NCBI GenBank assembly: GCA_037043015.1
Contig: CM073330.1
Location: 14,960,512 to 15,024,511, forward strand
Origin: Bryum argenteum
Taxonomy: Eukaryota > Streptophyta > Bryopsida > Bryales > Bryaceae
DNA length: 64,000 nucleotides
Direction: 5' to 3'
A model generated the notes under the pieces. It was not told the origin of the DNA, ran no database searches, and saw nothing but the letters and a program-made list of their open reading frames with translations. A program made the translations under genes and the position numbers. Positions within the stretch are counted from its first letter, which is position 1. Each line of letters starts with the position of its first letter. Positions 10,778 through 21,814 of the stretch are shown here, in pieces.

Positions 10778-11743
10778 CCCCTAAACACCCGAGCCTATTT
10801 TTAGTAGAAAAGCACATTTCCATAGAAATCTTCATAGATGAAAATCAAGAGAATCTATTAAGATCTCAACCGTACAAACTTGTAATAGACTTATCGAAGA
10901 TCATGTGGACCAAAATTTGAGTCATGAGGCCTTATAGATCAGGAGATCATAACATATTAATATCAAAAACAAACTGCAAAATTTCATCATTTTCACTTTG
11001 AGGTGGAAATGCTACCAATATACCTATTGCAATGAAAAAATCACCAACTAGAAAGATGTTCACCTTCATCTTGATAAGTCCTTTACCCAACAAAAATTCA
11101 TCAAAAAATTTCTTGACTCAAATAAAAGCCATGCAATGGTAAAAACTACTGAACATTTTACAAAGGAAAAATAGTCCAAAACTAGACCCTTTGCATTCAA
11201 TTTCATGCTTTATCTTCAAAACATCTTCGATCTTGTTAAGGTTTCTACCACTTAGACTAGACTCTAATTGGAGGCCATCCCAAAAAATTAAGTTGAAATC
11301 CAAGGGAGATATAGCTCCTCAAATATCATTCATTTTCTCACTTTTTATGTTGACAAAACATCATTGCAAATCCAATAGCAAAATCATTTGGATCAAAAAA
11401 CTTCTCACTACAAAGTTGTTAAGAATCACCTTAAGATCAAGACCATGAAAAAAAATCATGAAAAACTATTTTTAATTTCACATAATTGGCTTGCAATGGT
11501 AATACATGCCCCATGCTTGGAAACCCAAAAACAAGAGTTGTCTTCACTAAAGTGCATTCCATTAATTCATACTTTATTTTATGGGCTTGAAAATTTTACA
11601 ACACAAACTAGACTTGATTTGGAACCTAATCCAAGTGATTTCATCCAAAACGGACCTCGGATGAAGAAGATATGGCTCATATGGTTCAAAGTTTCTGATG
11701 TACATCCAAAATGTTGTATTTTGACATCGTGGGCGTTTAAGGG
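10778..11743. mobile_element. Larger TTAA-flanked element (copy C, ~966 bp)
   Basis: It is bounded by TTAA (10774-10777 and 11744-11747), with ends CCCCTAAACACCC and, in reverse, CCCTTAAACGCCC. Its interior belongs to a dispersed family also present near 58345-58830 (+), 59340-59640 (-) and 60430-60640 (-), with shared phrases such as TCATGAGGCCTTATAGAT and TTTTACAAAGGAA. The frame at 11388-11747 is AT-biased and unlike any transposase. It could instead be two adjacent repeats that fortuitously share the termini. Confidence 0.55.
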
Positions 11744-11754
11744 TTAAACTCACA

Positions 11755-11880
11755 CTAATTTTGAACTTTTTTCTAGAATGAATTCACAACCAAATCACTA
11801 CTCTAGTTTCAGAGTGACCCGAGTCAAAAAGTTGACCAATTTTTACGAAAGCACCCTCCAAAAATTTCAAAAACAATCGT
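11755..11880. repeat. Dispersed repeat shared with 44195-44300
   Basis: The stretch around CCAAATCACTACTC, followed by GTGACC, GAGTCAA and TCAAAAATTTCAAA-like blocks, recurs in the same order near 44195-44300. In both places it lies downstream of a GGCGTTTAAG-type element end. This suggests that a longer repeat unit encloses the TTAA-type terminus. Confidence 0.5.
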
Positions 11881-12489
11881 TACACTTATGCCCGAAGAAA
11901 CTTGTGAGAAAAACTTTGGATGTTATCATTTCTTAAATGGTAAACATGCAACAGTTAAATTTTGTAACAATAACTAAAAATAGTCTTAGGTACAAGGTCT
12001 TATGGTTGAAAGTTCAAAAACGAAGAATAGATTTCATTTACATCCTCGAGAGAGCATAGAGGTAGGAAATTGGAGTTCAATTAAGAATTTACGCTCGCAA
12101 AAAACACCATGGTCATTTAAGGGTTTGCCCCAATAAATACTATCATCTAAATCCGATGAGTAAAACAGTTGAACATACTATGAGTCTTAATTTGACACGA
12201 GATCTTGCGTAACAAGGACCCATGTACGTAATTCTTCAACCTAAGTCTTGTCCCAAAAGTTTTGCGTTTTTCCATTTTCGTATGCGACTATGTCGTGTTA
12301 ATGTAAGTAATTGGCTTCTAGAGCCACTTTTACATTGATTATAATATATTGCAAAAACATCAATTATGAAGCATCATGATTCAATACATTTACAAACTCC
12401 TTAAAGACTTTTACCTTGAAGACTTGGTAAACCACATAGAACTCCAAAATAAGATAGATTGTTGTCTCATGAATACAAATGGTCTTACT

Positions 12490-12645
12490 CATGCATGGTT
12501 GTCATATTAGACAAATCACTATTCATTTCATGTCCTGTAGGACGAGTTACTATTCATCACATGTACTTGAAAGGTACATTTGATAAATAGTAACTTGTCC
12601 TATAGGACATGAAATGAATAGTGATTTTTTCAATATGACAACCAT
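12490..12645. mobile_element. Long foldback element with 72-bp arms
   Basis: Positions 12495-12566 and 12574-12645 are inverted copies of each other with only about eight mismatches in 72 bp, around a 7-nt loop. The element lies between direct repeats GGTCTTACT (12481-12489 and 12646-12654). A 9-bp duplication is typical of Mutator-like elements, so a Mutator-type MITE is plausible. A transcript would fold into a near-perfect hairpin. There is no coding capacity. Confidence 0.7.
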
Positions 12646-12821
12646 GGTCTTACTATATGGTAGTCTTATTGTGGTTGTCTATGACCATGGCTCGAAAATC
12701 ACAGAAGAATCTAAGGAGCTATAAGGTCACAAGAAACATGTGGTAAACATTAGAAATTGTAGTCATACAATGATGTGAAAGTTCATATCATCTTTAATGT
12801 CTTGATCACACATTCAACTAA

Positions 12822-13079
12822 AGCCACAATTCCGTTAAAATGGCGTTATGCTGCTAAAATGGCACACCTCAACTTTCTGAACTGCAGTTCAAAAACCATG
12901 TGATATAATAGAATCTGATGGTGATATTATGGAAAATGAGTGACAATTCATATAAAGGAGTGATATTATTTTTAAAATTGTGCTATTATAGAATACACCC
13001 TTCCATGTGAGCACATATGTAAGATTTGGTGTGACAAAATGGCACATGGCATAGTGCCATTTTAACGGAATTGAGGTTA
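12822..13079 (-). mobile_element. AATTCCGTTAAAATGGC-family MITE, copy 1 (reverse orientation)
   Basis: About 258 bp, with ends CACAATTCCGTTAAAATGGC and, in reverse, CTCAATTCCGTTAAAATGGC. The interior matches copies at 13422-13680 and 21998-22256 in reverse orientation (shared CCATGTGATATAATAGAAT-like and AAATGAGTGACAAT blocks). The ends are degraded, so no target-site duplication can be read. Confidence 0.7.
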
Positions 13080-13189
13080 CTACTTCTGGACTGGAAGGAA
13101 TCCAGAAGTAAGGCAACGGGGATCCCCCCATCCTCATGTCATAAGATACAGTGTGAGCACCAAAATGTAAATCGGGGGAACTTTGGAGA

Positions 13190-13345
13190 ATATAAAGATA
13201 CTCACATCCCCAATGTAAATATTCAATTGGTGTAAAGATTGTTCCACAAAATTATAATTTCCAAAATTTGTTGCAGTCCATAATTTGTCAATGAGTCCGG
13301 ATTCTGTTGAATGTGGCATACTTGTAGAATCAACAAAAGATAAGG
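13190..13345. repeat. Dispersed repeat shared with 24620-24790
   Basis: The block with AAAGATACTCA, AATATTCAATT, CCAAAATTTGT and AGTCCA/AGTCTA recurs in the same order and orientation at about 24620-24790. The copies are clearly diverged and non-coding. They are probably old fragments of one transposon. Confidence 0.5.
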
Positions 13346-13421
13346 ATCACTATGTGTCATCCGTCTAACAATCTTGAAAGACACATACAATAATTCAGTA
13401 CTCTTGTGATCATCGGTTCTG

Positions 13422-13680
13422 AACCCCAATTCCGCTAAAATGGCACTATGCCATGTGCCATTTTGTCACACTAGATCTTACATTTGTGCTCATATAAAAT
13501 GGTATATTTTGTACTATCACAATTTTTTTTGTAATATCACTTCTTTGAATACATTGTCACTCATTTTCCCTAATATGATACCTTAAAATTCTATTACATC
13601 ACATGGTTTTTGAACTACAGATCAGAATGTTGAGGTGTGCCATTTTACCGGAATAGTGCAATTTTAACGGCATTGGGGTT
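13422..13680 (+). mobile_element. AATTCCGTTAAAATGGC-family MITE, copy 2
   Basis: 259 bp, with termini AACCCCAATTCCGCTAAAAT and AACCCCAATGCCGTTAAAAT (right end read in reverse). The interior is closely similar to the copy at 21998-22256 over its full length. It is non-coding. Confidence 0.8.
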
Positions 13681-14280
13681 TTCATTAAAGTTCCAAACAA
13701 TCTGATATCTCTTCATATGGACAAATGACACACATCCATTCCATCCAGTCACGATATATTTTAAAACGCCGAATATGCTGGAACAAATGTTGCTCAGCTC
13801 GAACCTCTATCCGTGAGAGCACACTACACCTACACTTGCGTAAACCAGACATGGAATGTTAGAAGTGTTCATGTTCCGCAAGTCACAGATACTTTGATGA
13901 ATGCAGATTTTGTAGGGTCGCATTTGATAGGTCTGAAGCATCAAAGTATAGTTTCATGCAACTTTTTGGCTACCCTGATACGCTAAGTGATTCGTATCTG
14001 GTGAAGGTTTGGCTCCTTGATGCTTAAAACCTCAATTTAACACAGGTGCTTATTATCATGTTTTTTGAGGGTATAGCTGGCCGTTTCAACATTATTAGTA
14101 TGCCAAATTGCATGGAGTGGCCATTCTGCACTGCCTGGTTCCTGATCCTTGAGCAGCATCTAGATTATACTACTCCTGGAATCCCACAACAACGAGGAAT
14201 CTCAGGGGACACCACCTATCTCGGATCTCCAGATTCTCTCGACAATACAGACGTCGACATCATCATAGCAGCGTCTCTGT
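13681..14280. other. 3' flank of lectin kinase 2
   Basis: Positions 14210-14280 are still recognisably homologous to the last coding bases of lectin kinase 1 (TCTCGACAATACAGACGTCG, read on the reverse strand), but here they lie beyond the stop codon. To the left nothing is recognised. Confidence 0.5.
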
Positions 14281-16691
14281 TCACCTGCTCTTGTGAGTGT
14301 CTGAGATGCGACGAATATATTTGTGATGAAGAGCTTGCTCATGTGAGTGACTGGGATGCGACGAATCCATTTGTGATGAAGAGCTTGCACCCATCAGCGA
14401 GGACGTTTGTGAAGAAGAACCAGCACTCATCGTGCCACTGTCCGAAAATTCCTTTGTCGCGTAAAGGTAGGGCTCAAAGTAAGGTCTGGTGGCTGGCAAG
14501 TGCGGCAGCTCCATAGCTACACCATCGCGGGCTTGACTGAAGAACCACTGATCCACGTCCCGCATGGGTGGCCGCTCCCCTGGATCTGGTTGGCAACATA
14601 GCAGCGCCAACTGCAACACCCACGTGATCATCGATTCTGACACTTCACTGCCATCTTTCACCAAATTGGGGTCCGCAACGGATAAGAGATCGCCAGCTTC
14701 ATGAGCACGCCACACGCAGTCCACTAACACGTAGTCTCCCGGATCCGCAACCCCAGAATCTAACGGCTGCCTTCCGCACACAACCTCTAGCATCAGGATC
14801 CCGAACGCATATACATCCGTCTCCTTGGTGGCTCGCCCTGTGTGATGCATCTCCGGCGCCATGTACCCCAGCGTCCCTGCCAAAAGCGTCGTCTTTTCCA
14901 CCTTGTTATGGTCCACCAAGCGGGCCAATCCGAAGTCGCCCAAGTAGGCATTGAAATCTTCGTCCAGCATCACATTACTGGACTTGATGTCCCGATGCAA
15001 CACGCATTGCACCCATTCCCCGTGCAGATACGCCAACCCCGACGCCACCCCCGCCAGTATGTTGCGCCGTACTTGCCAAGATAAAGTGGGACGATCATCA
15101 GTTGCGTGGATCCACTTGTCGAGGCTGCTGTTGGACATGAAATCGAATACAAGCAACATGCCTTCTTTGGAGACGCACCATCCTCGCAGCTGCAACAGAT
15201 GGCGGTGCCGGATCTGGCGCATGCTGGTTGCTTCAGCCACAAAGCTCTTGACGTCCTGCTCCTTTCGTCGCTTGATCCGTTTCACTGCCACGAGAGCCCC
15301 CGACGCCAATCTACCTAAACAACGTCGACAATCCCACTTAGCTGACAGGATAGAGATGACAGGAACATTGTGAACATACTCAGACGACTAATCTGCTTAG
15401 TGGCCTATTGAATCTGCACGTGGATGTTCACGCAACTTTGGTGTCCAGATGTAATCGTAAAAAGTCCAATAGTCACCTAATTTTCAGGATTTTGGAGCAA
15501 AGTCAGGGCATTGGAATTGCTGAGAGTTAAGGTTACCAAGTTACCTTTGAAGACATCACCGAAGCCTCCGCTGGCAAGGAGTTCGGTGTCGCTGAAATTG
15601 TTGGTGATCCTGCTGAGCTCCCTGTAAGTAAACTCCCACGAAGTTTCCGTGAGACCCAGCTCACCCAAGTTGGAGTACTGCATCAGCTCCTCCGAGGCCT
15701 TCACCTTCCGACGCTTGCAGAACCACAACAATCCCAAGATGATGCACCCACCGACAGCGCCACAAATTCCAGCCACAAGTTGCAGTAGCGTTTTGTTGGA
15801 AGGTGGAACAGCTGGGCTGGGCACCGGAGGCGGAGCCGTAACAATTCCAGAAGTTGAAAATCTCCAAGAGTGGAGGCTATGAACCTCTTGCAAGTCCCCT
15901 GTGCTACCGCCGAAGCCTACGTACATATACTGGGCGAACACCTGGTTCAAGGTACCTTCAGTTACTGTAATTGCTGGTTCTACAGGTTTCTGAGCATCAG
16001 CGGTGGATTTCCCTTGTCTGATCCTAACTTCCAGCTTCTGAGCTCCACTGTCGTAATCGATCCAAGCAGCAAACTCTCCTTTCTTCCCACAGAAACCTGC
16101 ACTGCTAACATTGTTGCAAAATGACGACATAGTATCGAGTGCACAAATGTTAGCAGTGGCTAAGTTCCCGTTGTTTATATCGACGCCAATATGAGCACTG
16201 GACGTGTCACTGGTATTATCGTTCTTAAACGAATCGAACTCAACTGCAAACAGATGCTGATCAGGTGGAGTGGCACTAAAATTCAAGAGGCAGAACCCTG
16301 AACCGTTACGTTTATAATCCTCATCTGTGAGAAATGGAGATTTTACAAACATGAAGGTCATTCCATCGCCACAAATTCTGGCATCAGATTTTGACTCAAA
16401 TGAAGCTGTGAAAGCTGTCTGAAAGGATGCAACTGCGCCGCTGTGGTCTACCATCTGCACTTGGTTCTTATACATGATTCTCCCGCACGACCCTGAACCA
16501 ATTTCGCCATTTACGTCTACGCCGTTCATCACGTACGAAGCTGCGAGTTTATCAAAGCTGCTTCTCCCCTCTGGCAAGATGTCGCCATTCGTCTGTTTGA
16601 AATCTGGAAAGTCGAAAGAGGTGTTCTGAGCTTTTACGAAGCCAGCAAAGGAAAGGAGCACCAATACTGTCAAGACAGAAGCAGGCGACAT
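14281..16691 (-). CDS. L-type lectin receptor-like kinase (copy 2)
   Basis: Paralogue of the gene at 2633-5086, on the opposite strand. Exons 16691-15545 and 15314-14281 join at the identical intron position and phase (AAA G|GT AGA) and give 726 residues. The ATG at 16691 opens a signal peptide (SVLTVLVLLSFAGFVKA). A lectin-like ectodomain follows, with FAVEFDSFKNDNTSDTSSAH retaining the spacing of legume-lectin metal ligands, then a proline-rich linker, a transmembrane helix and a kinase with GGFGDVFKG, Lys394 (VAVKRIK), HRD (489-491) and Asp509-Phe-Gly. The juxtamembrane and kinase parts are nearly identical to copy 1, whereas the ectodomain differs at many positions. The C-terminus differs because a 50-bp tandem duplication (14291-14390) shifts the frame and ends the protein early. 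All catalytic motifs are present, so the kinase should be active. Confidence 0.93.
14291..14390. repeat. 50-bp tandem duplication in the 3' coding end of lectin kinase 2
   Basis: 14291-14340 and 14341-14390 are two adjacent copies of a 50-bp unit (core GATGCGACGAAT, TTTGTGATGAAGAGCTTG) with a few substitutions. Lectin kinase 1 has the unit once. Since 50 is not a multiple of three, the second copy is read in another frame and leads to the TGA at 14281-14283. Confidence 0.9.
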
Positions 16692-19174
16692 CGATCGATC
16701 TCGCGAGGACAGTGATAAACCATTCTTCGATCATTGCTCAAGAACGGCGAGATTACAAATCCTTGGTCGAGCTTTTAGTTCCCACTAGGCAGCTTAAAAT
16801 TGCACTGCGGAATCTTTTGAAGTTTTAAGCATAAAGAATGGTGCACTTCCTGGGAATTGGGCGTGGTGATGAGCTTGCAATCTTAATAAATATTATCGCA
16901 AGAAAATAGAGAAAATGTCAGCACTACTGTGCGAACTTCTTGTGTTGAAAAATGAGTACAAACATCGAATCTTGTATGCTCTGTATAAAATACGTTACCT
17001 CCTGCTTTGAGCCATCCTTGATTGAAGAAGTATCTAGACAAGTGTATTATAGACTTTGTGGACCGTGTATACCATATATTCGACTCAACCGATAATAATT
17101 GAGTGGGTTGTAGAATAATTCCTGAAATTGCCTAAACTGGAGACATATGGTATGTAAATCAACGCGGTTTTGCGAGAAGTCCCTAGAACCCGGAGTGCAG
17201 TCCTAGAGTGGACCTGTCTGAAGAGAATGCGATCGCTTGCTGGCCTAAGATTCAGTCTGTCAAACTGGAATTCGGTGTTGCTGGGTGACCTCGGGACCTG
17301 CGTCCAACAGAAGGAGAAGTTGCAGGCGAAATGACTTGGGACACATACATGCACCTCTTACTACAATGCATAGAAAATTGCACACAACATGAATTTGGAC
17401 AACACACACCACCAATTTTTTTGGCGGCCAACATTCATCACCAAGCTACCTCATCATTCCCACATTGCATTCAAGAAGTAACGAGCTCATGGGAGCAATT
17501 TCCTAAAGGGGGGTGGGTGCTTTTAGTCGATGACTCTCTAAGGGTGAGCATATCCATCGTGAGCAGCCAGTGTATCCATGAGGTGAGCATCGCTGGACTG
17601 TGCAGTCTCTGTCCACCACGAAACACCACGGCATATATTCCGGTCCAATCTTTTGTGGACCATTTGGTGTCGACACGGCGAATATGCATGACTTACGATC
17701 TAGTTGTTTCCATTTAGGTGCGGCGCTCTTCCGCAGCTGGAAGCTTACAGTCCAAGCCTGAATGGGAGCCTGGTTTGAACTCCATCGGCACTGCAAGAAG
17801 CGCACTACGGAGAAGCATTCAACCACCGAGACTCATTGTCTCCACATCTGGAGCGAAGGCAACATCCTGTGCAGAGTTAACGATCAAGCACCGGACGCCA
17901 CATTACGAACTCAATGAGATTCTCATGTCTGTAAACATTTTAATCTGTAATGTAGGAGGCTAGATTTTGGTCATTTTTAATTTGGTCAACCTCTCATTTA
18001 CTACTTTAGTTCGTGTGAATTCTAGTTTAAGATTTGGTGTATATAATCATGTACAAGTTAGCTACCGGATCCTGTGGTTACAATACTCAAAATACATTAG
18101 TACAATGTGAAATATCTAGGCTTGCATCGAGATTGGTAGTTTTGAGGGTAAAGTGTTGAAGTTTTGAGGGTATAGCTTTAGGTGTTCATTGCCTAGCACT
18201 AGCTAATGTAGAAGTATGACATGAGCAACTTCAATAGCGAAGCAAAGAGGTCATTTTAGCAATCTAATTCTTGAACATAGCTTTCACATGATCTGGACAA
18301 AATCTCAATTCGTATCGTAATGTTTTCGGTGTCGTCCACTTTAGCCCCTTCATACCTCAAGATCCGTATAGTCTAATTTAATAGAACTTGGTAGTTAGAC
18401 TACTGTAGGTTCTAGGAAATTTTGCTTTTATAGGAACAAAAATATTTATTATTTTTTACATATACATTTGATGACGATGTTATTATAGTTGATTGTTTTA
18501 CCTTCACTATACCTAAAAATTTCAAGAGTTCCATCATTTTTTGAAACTGCATGTTAATTGACCATTATTTGTGTGATATTTTAAAATTTTATCACTTTGT
18601 TGTTGTGATATTGAAAATGCTATCATGGTTTTGTGAAAGTTCTAGAACCTGAAGTGCAGTTACAGAGTGAAATTTTTGTAACATTTGTGGAGAGTTATCG
18701 TTGATATAGTATAGAGTATTCGAAGACTATTATAGAATTTAAACTTATTAAACATGAAACTTAAAAAATATTTTATTTTCATGATAGTCATAGTATTATT
18801 CTCCTGAAACGGTAATGTGAATGATCATTTTCTCAATCATGAGTGATACGGTACTACTTTAGAGGGAAAGTATTCGTCAAAATATTGTGGTGGTAAAATT
18901 AGTATGAGAGTACAAAGTGAGCATACCCAAGACTAGCTAGGTACACTTAAGTGCGTAATATTCCTACGGGGAAAAATTGGGTTGAGCACTTGAGCATAGC
19001 AAGCATGTATGTACTCAATACGAGCCGAGTGTACTCAAGTGTTTAAATTGTTGGTTTCAATGTATTGGTAGGATTTGCTCAAACCACATTTTTATTGATG
19101 GATATTCGGGTGACGTCAAAACAAGTAAAAATTTGTCGAAAAACACTTGTTTGTCATTTTTTCAAAAACACCTT
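16692..19174. other. Promoter side of lectin kinase 2 and AT-rich intergenic DNA
   Basis: About 16692-17000 is the presumed promoter of the reverse-strand lectin kinase. Positions 17200-17960 are less AT-rich and hold several overlapping short open frames, including 17718-17963 after a possible acceptor site, but no frame resembles a known protein. From 18000 the DNA is AT-rich and empty. Confidence 0.4.
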
Positions 19175-19890
19175 CGTTTGTTTGTACCACGTGCAATTTT
19201 TGTAGATTTGCCTCTTTTTATATTTAGTTACACCCTTGAACTATTCCCATACCATATCTACAAAGAATAAATGTGCTCGTGTGTTCAAGTGCCCAATATC
19301 CATAGATTCACCTCTTGTCATATTCAACCAAACTCTTTAGCTACCGTCGTGTCAAATCTATAATGGATAATTGTGCTTGTGTGTACCGTGTGTAATATCA
19401 TGACTCGGCCTACTATTAGTTTCAATCATACGCTTGAACTACCCTATGTCATATACATAAGAAATAAATGTGTTTGTGTGTTCTAGGTGCAACATCCGAA
19501 GATCCGCCATCTATTATATATTTAGTCATATCCTTCAACTTCCCTCATATGTATTATATTTGTAGGAAAAGATCATGCCTGCTTCTACCACGTGCAATGT
19601 TCATGAATTTGGAGATTTTCCATCTGTCATATTCACTCACACCCTTGGATCGCCCTCATCGCCCACATGTCTAATCCCTGAAAAATCAATGTGCCTATTT
19701 GTACTACGTGCACTACTCAAAGATTTGCTTCCTTTCATAATTATAGATCACAGATTTACTTGCGTATAATATATGACTTACCAATGTATTACTTTTATAT
19801 CATGTTAATAAACTGTATTCTTGTATGGCAAATATTCTCCATATCCATAGATTGTCTTTATGTCGTATTCATAAACTAGGCAGTCACTCA
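19175..19890. repeat. Degenerate satellite-like tandem array, period ~97-126 bp
   Basis: A unit with a GTGCAAT-type block, then GATTTGCC, CATATTTAGTCA, ACCCTTGAAC, CCATATCTA and AATAAATGTG-like blocks recurs about seven times. The first block falls near 19185, 19289, 19385, 19486, 19588, 19703 and 19828. Copies are strongly diverged, so this is an old array. The short open frames inside it are by-products of the repeat. Confidence 0.6.
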
Positions 19891-21814
19891 TGTATAGTAT
19901 TTGTTGCACATAAAGAGTTCCTTCTCATCAAATTAAAATGCAACACTAGTATAAAGTCATGCTCAAGATTCATCAAACTTGTATAGGATATGTGTGGTGA
20001 AAATAGATATCATGTGTACCTTATATGAATATTGGAAGCTTACATTTTGTTTTAATTGTATGTGTGCTTGCTCTGTTCTTTTTTTCTTATAAAGATATGG
20101 TTGCATATGTGGGAATAGTAAAAATTTGGTAAATTATAATAGTTCTAATTTGATTGGATAGAAACTTCACAAAAGGGAAATAGTAATAGGGGTACGCAGA
20201 AATATCAATTACCTAACTCTAAAAATACCAAGTTTGAATATGTTAACAAAAGCCTACATTACTATTCATTCATGAGCTTATAATTGGAGCACTTACATTC
20301 CATGATTTCTCCAATTTAAAAATTTCATCATTTGATAATAGAATGAATATATCCAAAGAAGACATCAAAAAATGATATTCAAGTCTATGTGCTTTCCTAA
20401 TTTTACTCATGACCCAATAAGCACTACATCAATATCTTTTCTTGAGATCTAAAAAGATACAACATAAAATCTCTAATATTGCTTTAATATTAAAATACCA
20501 AATATATCTTAGCCTAGTTGCATAATTTCTTGATATAAGCAATAAGGTGTTAGATAGCAAAAGACGCATAGTTACAAGAAGAAGAAACAATACCACATGA
20601 GAAGATGAAAGGTAGAAATACCTATAAATAACTATGCATGCAAAATTGACCATACGTGGTATACTAGAACTTGAGAGCGTCAACCCAATTGTATTTATTA
20701 CTACCACATATTCAAAATATGCCAACTTGCTCATTAAAAGTGTTTGGACTTGCATGCAAAACTGGTTAAAGGCGTTTTTACCTTACGCTACTTACCCTTG
20801 TTTGTGGCCGACACTTGAATCAACAAGTTTACAATTTAAGATTTAATAGGTCGCAAGAAATTGAACCTACAACCGTAAGGCATTATAGCTTATAGATTCC
20901 TTCCTACAATCTATGCTCTTCTCAAGGTTAATTCAAATCATATGATATCATCCATATGTGAATAGGCACGTCTTATTGAAAGGAAAAAACTTTCGAACCT
21001 TTCCAACATTCTTTGACCTACTCTCAACTTGTTTTGTTACATCCTTTAGCATTAGCACAGTATATTCAATAACCACTATATAGATTGACTTATTGCTAAA
21101 CCCATCAAAAAGAGTAAATCGAGCAAAAACCTTGATGAAGAGATAATTTACACCACAAGATGATTCATCATTCTACAAATAGCATTATTGTTAAAAAAGA
21201 CACGTTCATGTTTTAATTGCTACGTCATATGATAAGTTTCTACAAATTAATGAGACCCTGCTCTCTCTGCAAGCAATAATAACGTGATAAGTTTAAAGTC
21301 TAACCACACGGTTGGGAAAAGCACATCTTAAAATCAACAATGTTGTTCTTCTAATGACAACCTCAAGTACAATGTTTCCTCGTTATATCTTCTTTCCAAG
21401 TGCTTACTTAAGTGAGATATCACTACAATAAAAAAATATCGTAAAGAAGAGCAAGAAACAACTCAAACCGACAATCTCACACGTACACAATCTTTGCACT
21501 TTTTAGATTGAAGTTGGATGAATATATAAATAATATTGTCAAAGTTCACTAAATAATCTGAAATTGAAGAAGTTCTACCCTTGATTATTATCAAGATCTT
21601 TGCATAATTATTCCTAATTAGACTTTAGACACATTGTCGGATTCTTTTTGTATTTTGGTAGTATTAGTTATATTAGTATTCTTTGAAGTCCAAGTACATA
21701 TGAGTTGAATGTGAGATATAAACTTGTTGGGGGAGTGAGCATCAATGAATGTCAATAGCATGGTCCTCATGGAAACCACGAGTTGATGACAGACATTTGT
21801 TGTGAGCTGAAAAA
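19891..21814. other. AT-rich intergenic DNA
   Basis: No gene or clear transposon end is seen. The frame at 20429-20755 on the reverse strand is hydrophobic and AT-biased and looks non-coding. The last few hundred bases are the presumed promoter of the gene starting at 21815. Confidence 0.35.

Noticed and set aside
11388-11747. Possible transposase frame in element C
   Set aside because: AT-biased, without DDE or zinc-finger motifs, and collinear with non-coding copies elsewhere.
17718-17963. Forward frame with basic/Ser-rich composition after a possible splice acceptor
   Set aside because: It could be an internal exon of a lost gene, but no neighbouring exon, start or homologous motif was found.
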